Source: Bradyrhizobium tropiciagri (GTDB lineage Bacteria; Pseudomonadota; Alphaproteobacteria; Rhizobiales; Xanthobacteraceae). Taken from it: 64,000 bases of DNA. The stretch's first letter is position 1; each line of letters starts with the position of its first letter. Position numbers and translations under genes: made by a program. The DNA lies in NCBI RefSeq assembly GCF_018130505.1, contig NZ_JAFCKH010000014.1:124001-188000 (forward strand), read 5' to 3'. Under the pieces are notes generated by a model, which saw only the letters and a list, made by a program, of their open reading frames with translations, did not search any database and had not been told where the DNA came from. Positions 18,226 through 26,690 of the stretch are shown here, piece by piece.

Positions 18226-20205
18226 ATGAAACTCACGACCATGCTGGCAATTCCCGTCGCGCTCTGTCTGTCGGGGACGCCCGCGTTCGCCGATGACCTC
18301 ACGACACCGGGCGATGCGAAAAGCCTCGGCTTCTCCACCGCGCGGCTGGCGCGGATCGCGCCGTGGTATCAGGCGCGTTTCAATTCCTTCCCGCCGTCGG
18401 ACGGCCTCCTCCCCGGTGCCGTCGTCGCGATCGCCAAGGACGGCAAGCTTGCCTACCTGCAGGCGATCGGATCTCAGGACCGCGCCCAAACGGTCCCGAT
18501 GAAGACGGATTCGATCTTCTGGATCGCCTCGATGACCAAGCCGGTGACCAGCGTCGCCGCCATAATGCTGGTCGATGACGGCAAGCTCGAGCTCGACACG
18601 CCGGTCGCCCGCTATCTACCCGAGCTCGGCAACATGCGGGTCGCGACATTCGACCCGGCCACCGGCATGCCCGGGCTCGATCCGCCGAAACGGGCGATGA
18701 CGGTCCGGGACCTGCTGCGCCATACCTCCGGCGTGATCGCGCCGGAAATGGATTTTGCGTTTCCGGAACGCGGCATTACGAACGCGACCGCCGAGTCCGC
18801 CATCCGTGCGATCCACATGATCTACGGCTGGAGGACCGTGTACCGGCGCGACCGGACGCTGGCGGATTTCGTGTCGAGCCTGGCGGGCTTGCCGTTGGTG
18901 CATCAGCCCGGCGAGGTCCATGAATATGGCTCGAGCACCGACGTGCTCGCCCGGGTCGTCGAAGTAGCGTCCGGTCAGCCCTTCGATCAGTTCCTGCAGA
19001 GCCGCATATTCACGCCGCTGCATATGGTCGACACCGGCTTCGACGTGCCGAAGGAGAAGCTCGACCGCCTCGTCGATTCTCCGATGCCGGAGCGGCCGCC
19101 GATCTGGAATGTCACCACGCCCGCAAAACTGTTTTCCGGTGCCGGCGGCCTCGTCTCGACCGCGCCCGACTATCTGCGCTTCAGCCAGATGCTGTTGAAC
19201 GGCGGCGAACTCGACGGCGTGCGCATCCTCTCCGCGCAGGCGGTGCAGCAGATGACGACCAACGCGCTGCCGCCGGACACGCGCATCTTCGGCGGCGACG
19301 AGGTCGGCGCGCGCGCCGGAACGACCTTCGGGCTGGGCTTCGGCATCCGCACCGATCCCGTCCACAGCTGGATCCCGGGAGCGGCCGGAAGCTTTGCCTG
19401 GGCCGGATATTGGGGCACGTTTTTCTGGGTCGATCCGGCGGAGAGGCTGATCTGCGTGCAGATGGTTCAGGCAACGCCCGGCAGCAAGGGCCGCGCGGCG
19501 GTGCTGTCCGCGGGGATCGCTCACCTGACCTATGGCGCGTTGACGGTCCCTCAGCCGTCCCCGGCTTCGGTGCCGGTGACGCTGAGTTCCGAAGCGCTCG
19601 GCGAATATGCCGGGACCTACGATTTCGCCGACACGGTGAGTTCGCGCGACATCCAGGGCCTCGCCGACGGCAACACCGGATGGCTTGGCATCGAGGCCTA
19701 TGTCGGTATCGAGCCGGAGGGCCTGAGGATTAACAAGCCAACTCCCGGCAGCCCCGCCATCAGGGCCGGCGTGATCGCGGGCGATCTCATCACCGAACTC
19801 GACAGCGCGCCACTCAAGGGAAACACGCTCGCCGATGTGCTGGCGAAGCTGCGCGGACCGGCCAACACGCCGATCAGGATCAAGATCGTCCACGAAGGTC
19901 AGGATCACGCCCGCGAGCTCAGCATCGTCAGAGCCGCCCGCCGCGCCAATGCGGTGCAGCTCCAGCTTCGCGTCGAGCAAGGCAAACTCGTCGCGCAAGC
20001 AACCGGCGCCTGGCCGATCCTCGAATTCGAGAAAGCCAAGGCAACGCCGCTGCTGGCGACATCAAACGGCGACTTTGTCGTCGATGATGACGATCGCACC
20101 AGGATCGAGTTCGTCAGGGATGCGGCCGGCAAGGTCTCCGGGCTGATCCTCAATCCCGGACCGTGGGCGCAGAAGGCGGCGCTGATCGCGCCGCAGCCGA
20201 AATAG
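18226..20205 (+). CDS. Exported beta-lactamase-fold serine hydrolase with inserted PDZ domain
   Basis: A 659-residue exported enzyme. A signal peptide (residues 1-22) is followed by a class C beta-lactamase/esterase domain (about 30-435) with nucleophile motif S102-M-T-K105, Tyr234 in the YGSS motif, and a third motif around AGYWGTFFWVDP. After it comes a short strand pattern (EALGEYAGTYDF, about 457-467), then a PDZ domain (about 485-570, with GIEPEGLRI and SPAIRAGVIAGDLITELDS), then a second beta segment (about 575-645). The flanking pieces look like a DUF3471-type C-terminal domain split by the PDZ. The substrate is unknown; relatives cleave esters, D-amino peptides or beta-lactams. Confidence 0.85.
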   Translation: MKLTTMLAIPVALCLSGTPAFADDLTTPGDAKSLGFSTARLARIAPWYQARFNSFPPSDGLLPGAVVAIAKDGKLAYLQAIGSQDRAQTVPMKTDSIFWIASMTKPVTSVAAIMLVDDGKLELDTPVARYLPELGNMRVATFDPATGMPGLDPPKRAMTVRDLLRHTSGVIAPEMDFAFPERGITNATAESAIRAIHMIYGWRTVYRRDRTLADFVSSLAGLPLVHQPGEVHEYGSSTDVLARVVEVASGQPFDQFLQSRIFTPLHMVDTGFDVPKEKLDRLVDSPMPERPPIWNVTTPAKLFSGAGGLVSTAPDYLRFSQMLLNGGELDGVRILSAQAVQQMTTNALPPDTRIFGGDEVGARAGTTFGLGFGIRTDPVHSWIPGAAGSFAWAGYWGTFFWVDPAERLICVQMVQATPGSKGRAAVLSAGIAHLTYGALTVPQPSPASVPVTLSSEALGEYAGTYDFADTVSSRDIQGLADGNTGWLGIEAYVGIEPEGLRINKPTPGSPAIRAGVIAGDLITELDSAPLKGNTLADVLAKLRGPANTPIRIKIVHEGQDHARELSIVRAARRANAVQLQLRVEQGKLVAQATGAWPILEFEKAKATPLLATSNGDFVVDDDDRTRIEFVRDAAGKVSGLILNPGPWAQKAALIAPQPK

Positions 20206-20243
20206 CCGATGCGGAAGGTTCAGCTTTTCGAGAGCATAAGAAC

Positions 20244-20317
20244 TGGCTGGGGAACCTGGATTCGAACCAAGACAAACAGAGTCAGAGTCTGTTGTGCTAC
20301 CGTTACACCATTCCCCA
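20244..20317 (-). tRNA. tRNA-Gln (anticodon CTG)
   Basis: A 74-nt cloverleaf on the minus strand with encoded CCA. The acceptor stem TGGGGAA pairs with TTCCCCA, followed by discriminator G and CCA. The anticodon arm CAGA-CTCTGAC-TCTG gives anticodon CTG, reading CAG. The T arm contains GGTTCGAATCC. It lies between the serine hydrolase gene and the mrcA gene. Confidence 0.97.
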
Positions 20318-20494
20318 AGAACTATCCACGATATCAACAGCTTAGCTGGATGTCTGGACAATCTTGATGCACTGGGTCGCGTCCCAAATCAGCGTCCCGC
20401 GCAAGTGCGACCTTCTACCTGCTTGGTCCCGGACTTGGCAAGCGTTGATGGCGGCGATGGGCGCGAAATTCGATGCCCAACCAACCTCCAGTCC

Positions 20495-20562
20495 GTAGCC
20501 CGGATGAGCGCGGCGACATCCGGGGCTTTGGCCCCGCATATCGCTGCGCTCATGCGGGCTAC
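20495..20562. repeat. Palindromic intergenic repeat (GTAGCCCGGATGAGCGC family)
   Basis: The left arm GTAGCCCGGATGAGCGCGGCGA and right arm TCGCTGCGCTCATGCGGGCTAC are nearly complementary, with an inner hairpin CGGGGCTTTGGCCCCG. It lies just after the 3' end of mrcA (minus strand) and could serve as its transcript terminator. I see nothing else in the rest of 20318-20575. Confidence 0.85.
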
Positions 20563-20575
20563 GATAGCCCGAGCC

Positions 20576-23056
20576 TCAATACAGCCCGCCCGTTCCCGAG
20601 CGCATCACGGCGCGATCGGCGTCCGGCGTGATGCCCTGCTGGGTGCCGTCGATCGTGTCGGTGCCGGCAAGCGGGTCATAGGCCGGCGGCGTCGAGCCCG
20701 GCTTGAAGGCTTCGAGCACCACGCCCTTCTGGCCGGGAGCGGCGCGCATGCCGGTCTTGGCGTCGACCAGGACGAGGCGGATGCCGACCGGCTTGTCGAA
20801 CGGGGTCGGCGGCTTGTCGGCGAGCGCGAGCTTCATGAAGTCGCGCGCGATCGGCGCCGCGGTGTGGCCGGCCTGCGCGTTGCGGCCGAGCGAGCGCGGC
20901 TTGTCGTAGCCGACATAGAGGCCGACCACGAGGTCGTGCGAGAAGCCGACGAACCAGAGATCCTTGGCCTCGTTGGAGGTGCCGGTCTTGCCGGCGATCG
21001 GCTTGCCGACCTCCTTCAGCGCGGTGCCGGTACCGGCCTGCACCACGCCTTCCATCAGCGAGGTGATCTGGTAGGCGCTCATCGCGTCGAGCACCTGCTC
21101 GCGATGGTCGACGAGCTGCGGCTCCGGCTGGTTCTTCCATCCTTCCGGCGCGTCGCAGCGCAGGCATTCGCGCTGGTCGTGCTTGAAGATGGTGTGGCCG
21201 TAGCGATCCTGGATGCGGTCGATCAGGGTCGGCTTCACGCGGCGGCCGCCATTGGCGATCATCGAATAGGCCGTGACCATGCGCATCACCGTGGTCTCGC
21301 CGGCGCCGAGCGCGTAGGACAGATAGTTCGGCAGCTCGTCATAGACGCCGAAGCGCTTGGCGTACTCGCCGATCAGCGGCATGCCGATCTCCTGCGCCAG
21401 CCGCACCGTCACGGTGTTGAGCGACAGCCGCAGCGCGTTGCGCAGCGTGACCTGGCCCTGATAGCGGCCGGTAGAGAAATTCTCCGGGCGCCAGACATTG
21501 CCCTGCCCCATGTCGATCTCGATCGGCGCGTCGATCATCATGGTCGAGCCGGTGTAACCGTTGTCGAGCGCCGCTGAATAGACGATCGGCTTGAAGGTCG
21601 AGCCGGGCTGCCGGTAGGCCTGGGTCGCGCGGTTGAACTGGCTCTGGTCGAACGAGAAGCCGCCGACCATCGCGAGCACGCGGCCGGTGCGCGGATCCAT
21701 CGCCACCATCGCGCCCGAAATCTCCGGGATCTGGCGCAACCGGTACTGGCCTTCGATACGCTGGCCGTCCTTGCTGAACAGCGGGTCGGCGTAGATCACG
21801 TCGCCCGGCTGCAGCACCTGCGCCACCGAGGTCGGCGGCCTGCCCTTGGTGGATCCGTTCTTCGCCCAGCGCACGCCCTCGAGCGTGACGATGCCGGTGT
21901 CGCGCTGCTTGCTGATCGCGCCTCCCAGCTCCCTGCCCGGCTGGAAACCGATCCGCGCCGACTGGTCGTTGCTTTCCAGCACCACCGCCATGCGCCACGG
22001 CGAGACGTCCGTCAGCGACTTGATTTCGGCGAGCTGGACGCCCCAGTCACCGGAGATGTTGAGCTTCTGGATCGCGCCGCGATAGCCCTGCTGCTCGTCA
22101 TAATTCACGAGCCCGGTCACCATCGCCTTGCGCGCCATCACCTGAACCTTGGGATCCAGCGTGGTGCGTATCGACAGGCCGCCTTCATAGAGCTTCTTCT
22201 CGCCATAACGCTCGAAGATGTCGCGGCGGACTTCCTCGGAGAAATATTCGCCGGCGAAGGTGTGCGCGCCGTTGGCGCGGGTGGTGACGGTGAGCGGCTC
22301 TTTGCGCGCCTTCTCGGCATCGGCCGCGGTGATCCAGCCGTTCTCCTGCAGGCGGTCGATCACGTAGTTGCGCCGCTCGATGGCGCGCGCGCGGTTGCGC
22401 ACCGGATGCAGGCTGGCCGGCATCTTCGGCAGCGCCGCGAGATAGGCGGCTTCGGCGATCGACAGCTCGTTCACCGACTTGTCGAAATAGACCAGCGAGG
22501 CGGCCGCGATGCCATAGGCGCCGAGGCCGAGATAAATCTCGTTGAGATAGAGCTCGAGGATCTTGTCCTTCGAGTAGGCCCGCTCGATGCGCATCGCGAG
22601 CAGGGCTTCCTTGATCTTGCGCGAGAACGAGACTTCGTTGGTCAAGAGGAAGTTCTTGGCGACCTGCTGGGTGATGGTCGAGGCGCCCTGCGGACGGCGG
22701 TTGGAGCCGAAGTTCTGGATATAGGCGACGCCGGCGCGCGCCATGCCGGTATAATCGACGCCGCCGTGCTCGTAGAAATTCTTGTCCTCGGCCGCCAGGA
22801 AGCTGTTGATCACGAGCTTCGGCACCGCCTGGATCGGCAGATAGAGCCGGCGCTCCTTGGCGTATTCGCCGAGCAGCGAGCCGTCGACCGCGTGCACGCG
22901 GGTCATTACCGGCGGCTCGTAGTTCTGCAGCTGCGAATAGTCCGGCAGGTCCTTCGAGAAGTGCCAGAACAATCCTGCCACTGCGGCGAGGCCAGCCAGG
23001 AACAGGATCGACCCTGCAGTGAACAGAAATCCGAAGAACCGTAACAGCAATCTCAT
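20576..23056 (-). CDS. mrcA: Penicillin-binding protein 1A (bifunctional peptidoglycan synthase)
   Basis: An 826-residue class A PBP that polymerises lipid II and cross-links peptidoglycan. It has a cytoplasmic N-terminus with one membrane anchor (about residues 8-32). The GT51 glycosyltransferase shows the catalytic Glu in AAEDKNFYEHGG and QGASTITQQVAKN. An OB-like insert follows, then the transpeptidase with active Ser in GSTFKP, the SLN motif and KTGTSNEAKD. The ATG at 23056 starts right at the basic/hydrophobic anchor (MRLLLRFFGF); an in-frame start 31 codons upstream lacks support. It is transcribed alone here, with tRNA-Gln downstream. Confidence 0.96.
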   Translation of the reverse strand: MRLLLRFFGFLFTAGSILFLAGLAAVAGLFWHFSKDLPDYSQLQNYEPPVMTRVHAVDGSLLGEYAKERRLYLPIQAVPKLVINSFLAAEDKNFYEHGGVDYTGMARAGVAYIQNFGSNRRPQGASTITQQVAKNFLLTNEVSFSRKIKEALLAMRIERAYSKDKILELYLNEIYLGLGAYGIAAASLVYFDKSVNELSIAEAAYLAALPKMPASLHPVRNRARAIERRNYVIDRLQENGWITAADAEKARKEPLTVTTRANGAHTFAGEYFSEEVRRDIFERYGEKKLYEGGLSIRTTLDPKVQVMARKAMVTGLVNYDEQQGYRGAIQKLNISGDWGVQLAEIKSLTDVSPWRMAVVLESNDQSARIGFQPGRELGGAISKQRDTGIVTLEGVRWAKNGSTKGRPPTSVAQVLQPGDVIYADPLFSKDGQRIEGQYRLRQIPEISGAMVAMDPRTGRVLAMVGGFSFDQSQFNRATQAYRQPGSTFKPIVYSAALDNGYTGSTMMIDAPIEIDMGQGNVWRPENFSTGRYQGQVTLRNALRLSLNTVTVRLAQEIGMPLIGEYAKRFGVYDELPNYLSYALGAGETTVMRMVTAYSMIANGGRRVKPTLIDRIQDRYGHTIFKHDQRECLRCDAPEGWKNQPEPQLVDHREQVLDAMSAYQITSLMEGVVQAGTGTALKEVGKPIAGKTGTSNEAKDLWFVGFSHDLVVGLYVGYDKPRSLGRNAQAGHTAAPIARDFMKLALADKPPTPFDKPVGIRLVLVDAKTGMRAAPGQKGVVLEAFKPGSTPPAYDPLAGTDTIDGTQQGITPDADRAVMRSGTGGLY

Positions 23057-23424
23057 TGACGAAGTCCGGTGGCGATTGCGTGGTTCATTCTGAGCCCGCT
23101 GCACTGCCACATAGGGCGTCGGTATATCGATCGCTCCATGGACCTGCAATTCGACACTGGAGAATTATAGCGGGCGAGACGCCAAACTTATGCCATAGAG
23201 CCCGGCTCGCGCCGTCGTCCAAATCAGTGGTTCCGCAGGCTGCAACGCCCCGGCGACGCGATCGATCCGGCCACGGCGAGACCGCGCCCGGCGCTGCTTT
23301 GCCCGTTCTTGATTCGCGTGCGTACCGCCGCGCTGCCGCCCGGCGAGTCCATCCGACGAGCGGTCGCTCGCCCCCTTCTCGGCGCCAGCAGAAACCGGTG
23401 GATAGTGGCGCGGGCATGGCACCA
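23057..23424. other. Intergenic region upstream of mrcA, no gene recognised
   Basis: About 370 bases between the divergent starts of mrcA and the coiled-coil gene. Open frames exist on both strands, but their products are arginine-rich, lack family features and have no good ribosome sites, so I do not call them. The stretch must hold the mrcA promoter. Its right edge abuts the CtrA-type site. Confidence 0.5.
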
Positions 23425-23440
23425 TTAACAAATTGTTAAC
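23425..23440. promoter_or_regulatory. Candidate CtrA binding site (TTAA-N7-TTAAC)
   Basis: TTAACAAATTGTTAAC matches the full alphaproteobacterial CtrA consensus TTAA-N7-TTAAC exactly and is itself an inverted repeat (TTAACA/TGTTAA around AAT). It is 55 bases upstream of the ATG at 23495, a usual promoter distance. It could also be read from the mrcA side, but that start is about 370 bases away. Confidence 0.55.
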
Positions 23441-23494
23441 TATAACTACCGCAAGTTGATCTCATACAGCCGACTCGCGAAGGGCTTATTTGGA

Positions 23495-23923
23495 ATGGCA
23501 CCGCGCGGTTTCAGACGGCCTTTTACGGCCGGCGAGAATGTTCTGGGATTTCCAAGACCCCCTGCCCCCGGCGCGGGCGCACTGGCTCTCGATCTGGTCT
23601 ATCAGGCCGCGGACATGTTCCGCTGCATCGAGGACCGGGCCCGCGCGAGCGAGGCGCGCGCCGAGGCCGCCGAGCAGGCCCAGCTGGAGATCATCAACGC
23701 CACCGAGCGCAAGCTGCGCGACGCGGCCAGAGCGCTGGAAGAGGCGCGGCGACGGATCGAGTCCCAGCAGGAGCAGCTGGAGGCACTCGAATTCCGCGCT
23801 CAGGTCGCCGAAGCCGAGTCCCGCGAAGCCAGGCAGTCGCTGGCGCTGGTCGAGGACGCGATCCGCAGGCGCCTGCTGCTCACCGCGGACCAGCTCGACG
23901 CCAGCGGATCGGCGGTCGCCTGA
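23495..23923 (+). CDS. Coiled-coil hypothetical protein, possibly CtrA-controlled
   Basis: A 142-residue cytosolic protein with no recognised family. An N-terminal basic segment (MAPRGFRRPF) is followed by a long, nearly uninterrupted helical coiled coil (about residues 38-130) rich in Ala, Glu, Arg and Gln (for example ARALEEARRRIESQQEQLEA). The ATG at 23495 is preferred over TTG at 23456, since the latter would put the CtrA-type box only 15 bases from the start. DivIVA-, FlgN- or FliJ-like scaffolding roles are conceivable, but the sequence gives no proof. It ends 3 bases before the convergent DUF6894 gene. Confidence 0.75.
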   Translation: MAPRGFRRPFTAGENVLGFPRPPAPGAGALALDLVYQAADMFRCIEDRARASEARAEAAEQAQLEIINATERKLRDAARALEEARRRIESQQEQLEALEFRAQVAEAESREARQSLALVEDAIRRRLLLTADQLDASGSAVA

Positions 23924-23926
23924 CGG

Positions 23927-24157
23927 TCAGCTCTCGCTGCTGACCTTGGCGCTCACCTCGACCGCCAGCACCGCACCCTGCTCGTCGCGCACCAGAACCT
24001 TCACGATCGTGTCGCGCTGCCCAGAACTGTCCTTGGTGACGTCGCACGCGGTGCGCCGCGCCTGAAACTCGGCCGAACGTTCATCGGCCAGTTCGACGCC
24101 GTCCTCGTCCGGAAGAACGCTGCCGTCTTCGTGGAGATCAAAGAAGAACCTGGGCAA
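23927..24157 (-). CDS. DUF6894-family small protein
   Basis: A 76-residue protein with the DUF6894 pattern: start MPRFFFDLHEDGSVLPDEDGVE, a central helix (LADERSAEFQARRTACDVTKD), and a beta strand with VKVLVRDEQGAVLAVEVSA. This family is abundant in Bradyrhizobium and has no known function. It lies 8 bases downstream of the Crp-family gene on the same strand, so the two probably form an operon. A paralogue stands on the other side of the regulator at 25157-25378. Confidence 0.85.
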   Translation of the reverse strand: MPRFFFDLHEDGSVLPDEDGVELADERSAEFQARRTACDVTKDSSGQRDTIVKVLVRDEQGAVLAVEVSAKVSSES

Positions 24158-24165
24158 GGCAGTCT

Positions 24166-24897
24166 CTACGTCACGGGAGTCAGATGCAGGTAATGCGGGT
24201 CGAACTGACCGAGGTCCTCCAGCTTCGGCTGATCGAGCAGACGGAAGGCGGACCGCTCGACCTCGATCAATCCTTCGCGCCGGAGCTCCTGCAGCACCCT
24301 GTTGACGTGCACCGTCGACATCGCGAGGCAGTCGGCCAATTCAGCCTGCGTGATCGGCAGCCTGAACGCGCCGTCCGACGCCCGGCCGATCGCCTCGAGG
24401 CGGCGGCGGAGCTCGGAAAGTAGATGGGCCATCCGTGCGAGGCCGGTGCGCCGCCCGACATTGACGATCCATTCCCGGAATATCGCGGCGTCGATCAACG
24501 TCTCCCGCCACAGCGCCGCCGCCACGTTGGGGCGCACGCTGTTCAACTGCTTCAGCACATCGTGGGGGATGAGACCCAGGGTGCAGGAGGTCAGCGTCAC
24601 GAGATCATGATCCATGATGCCGAGATGAAGACTCTGCAGGTCGGGGATCTCGCCCGGAATGTGCAGCGACAGGATTTGCCTTTGGCCGTCGAACGTCGTC
24701 TTGGCCCGGAACATGAACCCCTCGACGACGAGACAGCATTGCGTCGGCCGCTCGCCATCTCGCACGACGATTTCGCGCGGCCCCATCATGCGACGTTCGA
24801 TCGGCAGCTTTTCGAGTGATCCGACGTCCTCCTCATCGAGCTTGTTCGATACGGTGATCTTTCTGAGCAGTGCTTTCGAAAGATTGCCAGCCATCAT
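24166..24897 (-). CDS. Crp/Fnr-family transcriptional regulator
   Basis: A 243-residue Crp-type regulator. The cyclic-nucleotide-binding-like sensor domain (about residues 15-125) has the roll pattern ECCLVVEGF-like CCLVVEGFMFRAKT and ILSLHIPGEIPDLQSL. It lacks the cysteine set of Fnr and a clear cAMP phosphate cassette. The C-terminal HTH (about 170-215) reads ITQAELADCLAMSTVHVNRVLQEL. The start is ATG 24897 (the ATG at 24894 is equally possible), behind AGGGAAAAGG. It is followed by a DUF6894 gene 8 bases later. Related Bradyrhizobium genes are common, with unknown ligands. Confidence 0.88.
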   Translation of the reverse strand: MMAGNLSKALLRKITVSNKLDEEDVGSLEKLPIERRMMGPREIVVRDGERPTQCCLVVEGFMFRAKTTFDGQRQILSLHIPGEIPDLQSLHLGIMDHDLVTLTSCTLGLIPHDVLKQLNSVRPNVAAALWRETLIDAAIFREWIVNVGRRTGLARMAHLLSELRRRLEAIGRASDGAFRLPITQAELADCLAMSTVHVNRVLQELRREGLIEVERSAFRLLDQPKLEDLGQFDPHYLHLTPVT

Positions 24898-25156
24898 CCT
24901 TTTCCCTGAATTCGAGCCGGGAGCGGCCGAAATGAGCGGTCCCCAGCTTCTCAAGGGCGGATGATCGACAATATCTTTCCGCCGAGGTCATCTTCGCCCG
25001 TTGCCCACGGACATGCGTCAGGTGACATGAGGCAATCCACGAATACCGGCGGCGTTCCCTGATCGGCATCACATCGTGAAAAGCCTTGACCGGCGAGCAT
25101 GTTGCTCCGCCGCTTGCAGCCCAAGGAACAAGGTGGCCCTGAAGATGTTGGCCCGC

Positions 25157-25378
25157 ATGCCCCGCTACTTTTTCAATCTGGCCGGCCAGTTTCCCGCGCG
25201 CGACCTGATCGGCCACGCCTGCGCTGACGACGATGACGCAAAGGCTCACGGCAGCTTCATCGCACACCGGATCGGGAGCGAAAAACCGGAGATGGTGCGC
25301 GAGGAGAATTTCATTTCGGTCTTGAACGAGGCCGGTGAGGAGATCTTCCAGATCGCCCTCGCCTCGACGACCGTTTAG
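25157..25378 (+). CDS. DUF6894-family small protein (second paralogue)
   Basis: A 73-residue DUF6894 protein starting MPRYFFNLAGQFPARDLIGHACADDDDAK and ending in a strand (FISVLNEAGEEIFQIALAS). It corresponds segment for segment to the product of 23927-24157, though clearly diverged. The ATG at 25157 matches the family start; an ATG at 25145 is an alternative. It is divergent from the Crp-family regulator with about 260 bases between starts, a stretch in which I see no gene. Confidence 0.75.
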   Translation: MPRYFFNLAGQFPARDLIGHACADDDDAKAHGSFIAHRIGSEKPEMVREENFISVLNEAGEEIFQIALASTTV

Positions 25379-25424
25379 TCAGCCTGTTTCGGCAGACGCC
25401 ATCCGGCCGCGCCATCGCGAGCGA

Positions 25425-25640
25425 TCAGGAGGCGAGAACGAGCGGCTGATATCTCAATCGGTAGGCGTCGATCGCGGCGTTGGAGAGCAGCAGCCGGCGC
25501 CGCTCGCCTTTGCTCATCAAGTCATCGATCGTGTGCAGCAGAAAATGCGCCGCCTCCAGCGTGTCTCCGACATCTCCTGATTTCTGGAGCACGGAAAACG
25601 CGATCTCGAGGGATTGGGCGCGCAACTCACCATCGGTCAT
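25425..25640 (-). CDS. Small hypothetical helical protein
   Basis: A 71-residue cytosolic protein, probably all-helical (AQSLEIAFSVLQKSGDVGDTLEAAHFLLHTIDDL). No named family comes to mind, though similar short proteins occur in Bradyrhizobium. The ATG at 25640 and even base composition make it a likely gene. It is convergent with the DUF6894 gene that ends at 25378. Confidence 0.6.
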   Translation of the reverse strand: MTDGELRAQSLEIAFSVLQKSGDVGDTLEAAHFLLHTIDDLMSKGERRRLLLSNAAIDAYRLRYQPLVLAS

Positions 25641-25734
25641 GCGCTTTCAACGCGCCCGCTGGACCGCCGTTCCTATCTCGCAGGGCATCAGACCTGCCAT
25701 GCTCTTCCCGGCACGTCGTCCCGCTCGATACCAG

Positions 25735-25754
25735 CAGGCAGCTCAAGCTGCCTG
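25735..25754. terminator. Perfect hairpin downstream of the DUF3551 gene
   Basis: CAGGCAGCT and AGCTGCCTG form perfect 9-bp arms around a 2-base loop, 39 bases after the stop of the minus-strand DUF3551 gene. No T-run follows, so termination activity is uncertain. Confidence 0.4.
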
Positions 25755-25792
25755 CGCGGTGCAGCGAAGGCTCTCGCGGAGCCGGGCGGTTT

Positions 25793-26065
25793 TCAGCGGT
25801 AGTATCGCGGCGGCCCGAAGGCGTATTGCGGATTCATTCCGCAATAGGCGTCGGTCCCCGAAGCCGTCACCGCGCATTGTTGGTAAGTCGCGAACTGGCA
25901 GTTACCGGGATAGCCCCAGGGGCGCCCCTGCAGGCAGTAGAGATCATTCGGTGCGTAGGCGACGGCGCGCTCATGATGATGGTGCCGAGGGCCGGCGGAC
26001 GCAGCCGAACCGGCCGCAACCGAGATCGCAGTGGCGGACAACATGATGAGAAGCAGGCGGCTCAT
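25793..26065 (-). CDS. DUF3551-family secreted protein
   Basis: A 90-residue exported protein. A signal peptide (residues 1-24, LLLIMLSATAISVAAGSAASA) is followed by a short His-rich stretch and the DUF3551 core: CLQGRPWGYPGNCQFATYQQCAVTASGTDAYCGMNP. Four cysteines are visible in the core (two in the GYPGNC/QQC region), probably paired in the periplasm. The family is typical of Bradyrhizobium and relatives, usually in many copies, and its function is unknown. The mature protein ends soon after the core (PPRYYR), as is usual. Confidence 0.88.
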   Translation of the reverse strand: MSRLLLIMLSATAISVAAGSAASAGPRHHHHERAVAYAPNDLYCLQGRPWGYPGNCQFATYQQCAVTASGTDAYCGMNPQYAFGPPRYYR

Positions 26066-26225
26066 AGTCGAATCCTCGAGTTTTGCTCTTTATCGAGCGT
26101 AGCTACAGTCAGTTTGTGCATCCAGCCCGACCGGCGTTCACAACTGCGACACTATAACCAAGTCCGGCGTGGATCGACCCGCGAGCGAGCAGTGACAACG
26201 CCTGCCGCTTCCGCGGAGGGCGAAC

Positions 26226-26525
26226 TCACTGGCAAGCGTGCCGCCGGCCGTCACGGCCCAAATATGTCCCCGAAGCCGGATCGAATGAGTGATATCGAGC
26301 ACAGACGGGCGAAGCAGGCGGGGGCATCGCGCCATAGGCGCTGGCCGGGCTGCCGCGCTGCGCGGCCTGGGCCTCGCCCCAGGGCGTCAGGGCGCCTCCG
26401 TTGATGGCGCTGCGCCCGGGATTCTGGGCATCAAAAAACGCCGGCTCAGACATCTGGGCGGCGGCAGGCGCAAGCGTCATTCCCACGAGCAGCATAGCGG
26501 CTGCAACAGCCTTGAATCCGGCCAT
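26226..26525 (-). CDS. BA14K-like secreted protein
   Basis: A 99-residue exported protein. It has a signal peptide (residues 1-24, ending APAAAQ), a variable middle, and a C-terminal end CARYHSFDPASGTYLGRDGRRHAC that matches the BA14K family (named after a Brucella antigen). The ATG at 26525 is preferred over the ATG eight codons upstream because GGAGAGAAG lies just before it. It is a single gene. The function of the family is undefined; surface or periplasmic lectin-like roles have been proposed for Brucella members. Confidence 0.78.
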   Translation of the reverse strand: MAGFKAVAAAMLLVGMTLAPAAAQMSEPAFFDAQNPGRSAINGGALTPWGEAQAAQRGSPASAYGAMPPPASPVCARYHSFDPASGTYLGRDGRRHACQ

Positions 26526-26690
26526 AGGACTTCTCTCCGATGCATTCAAATGAAAGTGGATTCAGGAGACGACGGCGCCGCCCCTGCATCCAATCGATCT
26601 AGTCACGAGCCAAGTTCGGGCACAGGGGCAGAACGGGTCACAATGCTGCGAGGCAGCATAACGGCGGCCCGCAGCGGATTCCCCGGTGCG

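Noticed and set aside
23085-23417. A 110-codon minus-strand frame upstream of mrcA
   Set aside because: Arginine/alanine-rich product, no recognisable family, poor ribosome site. It would also occupy the mrcA promoter region.
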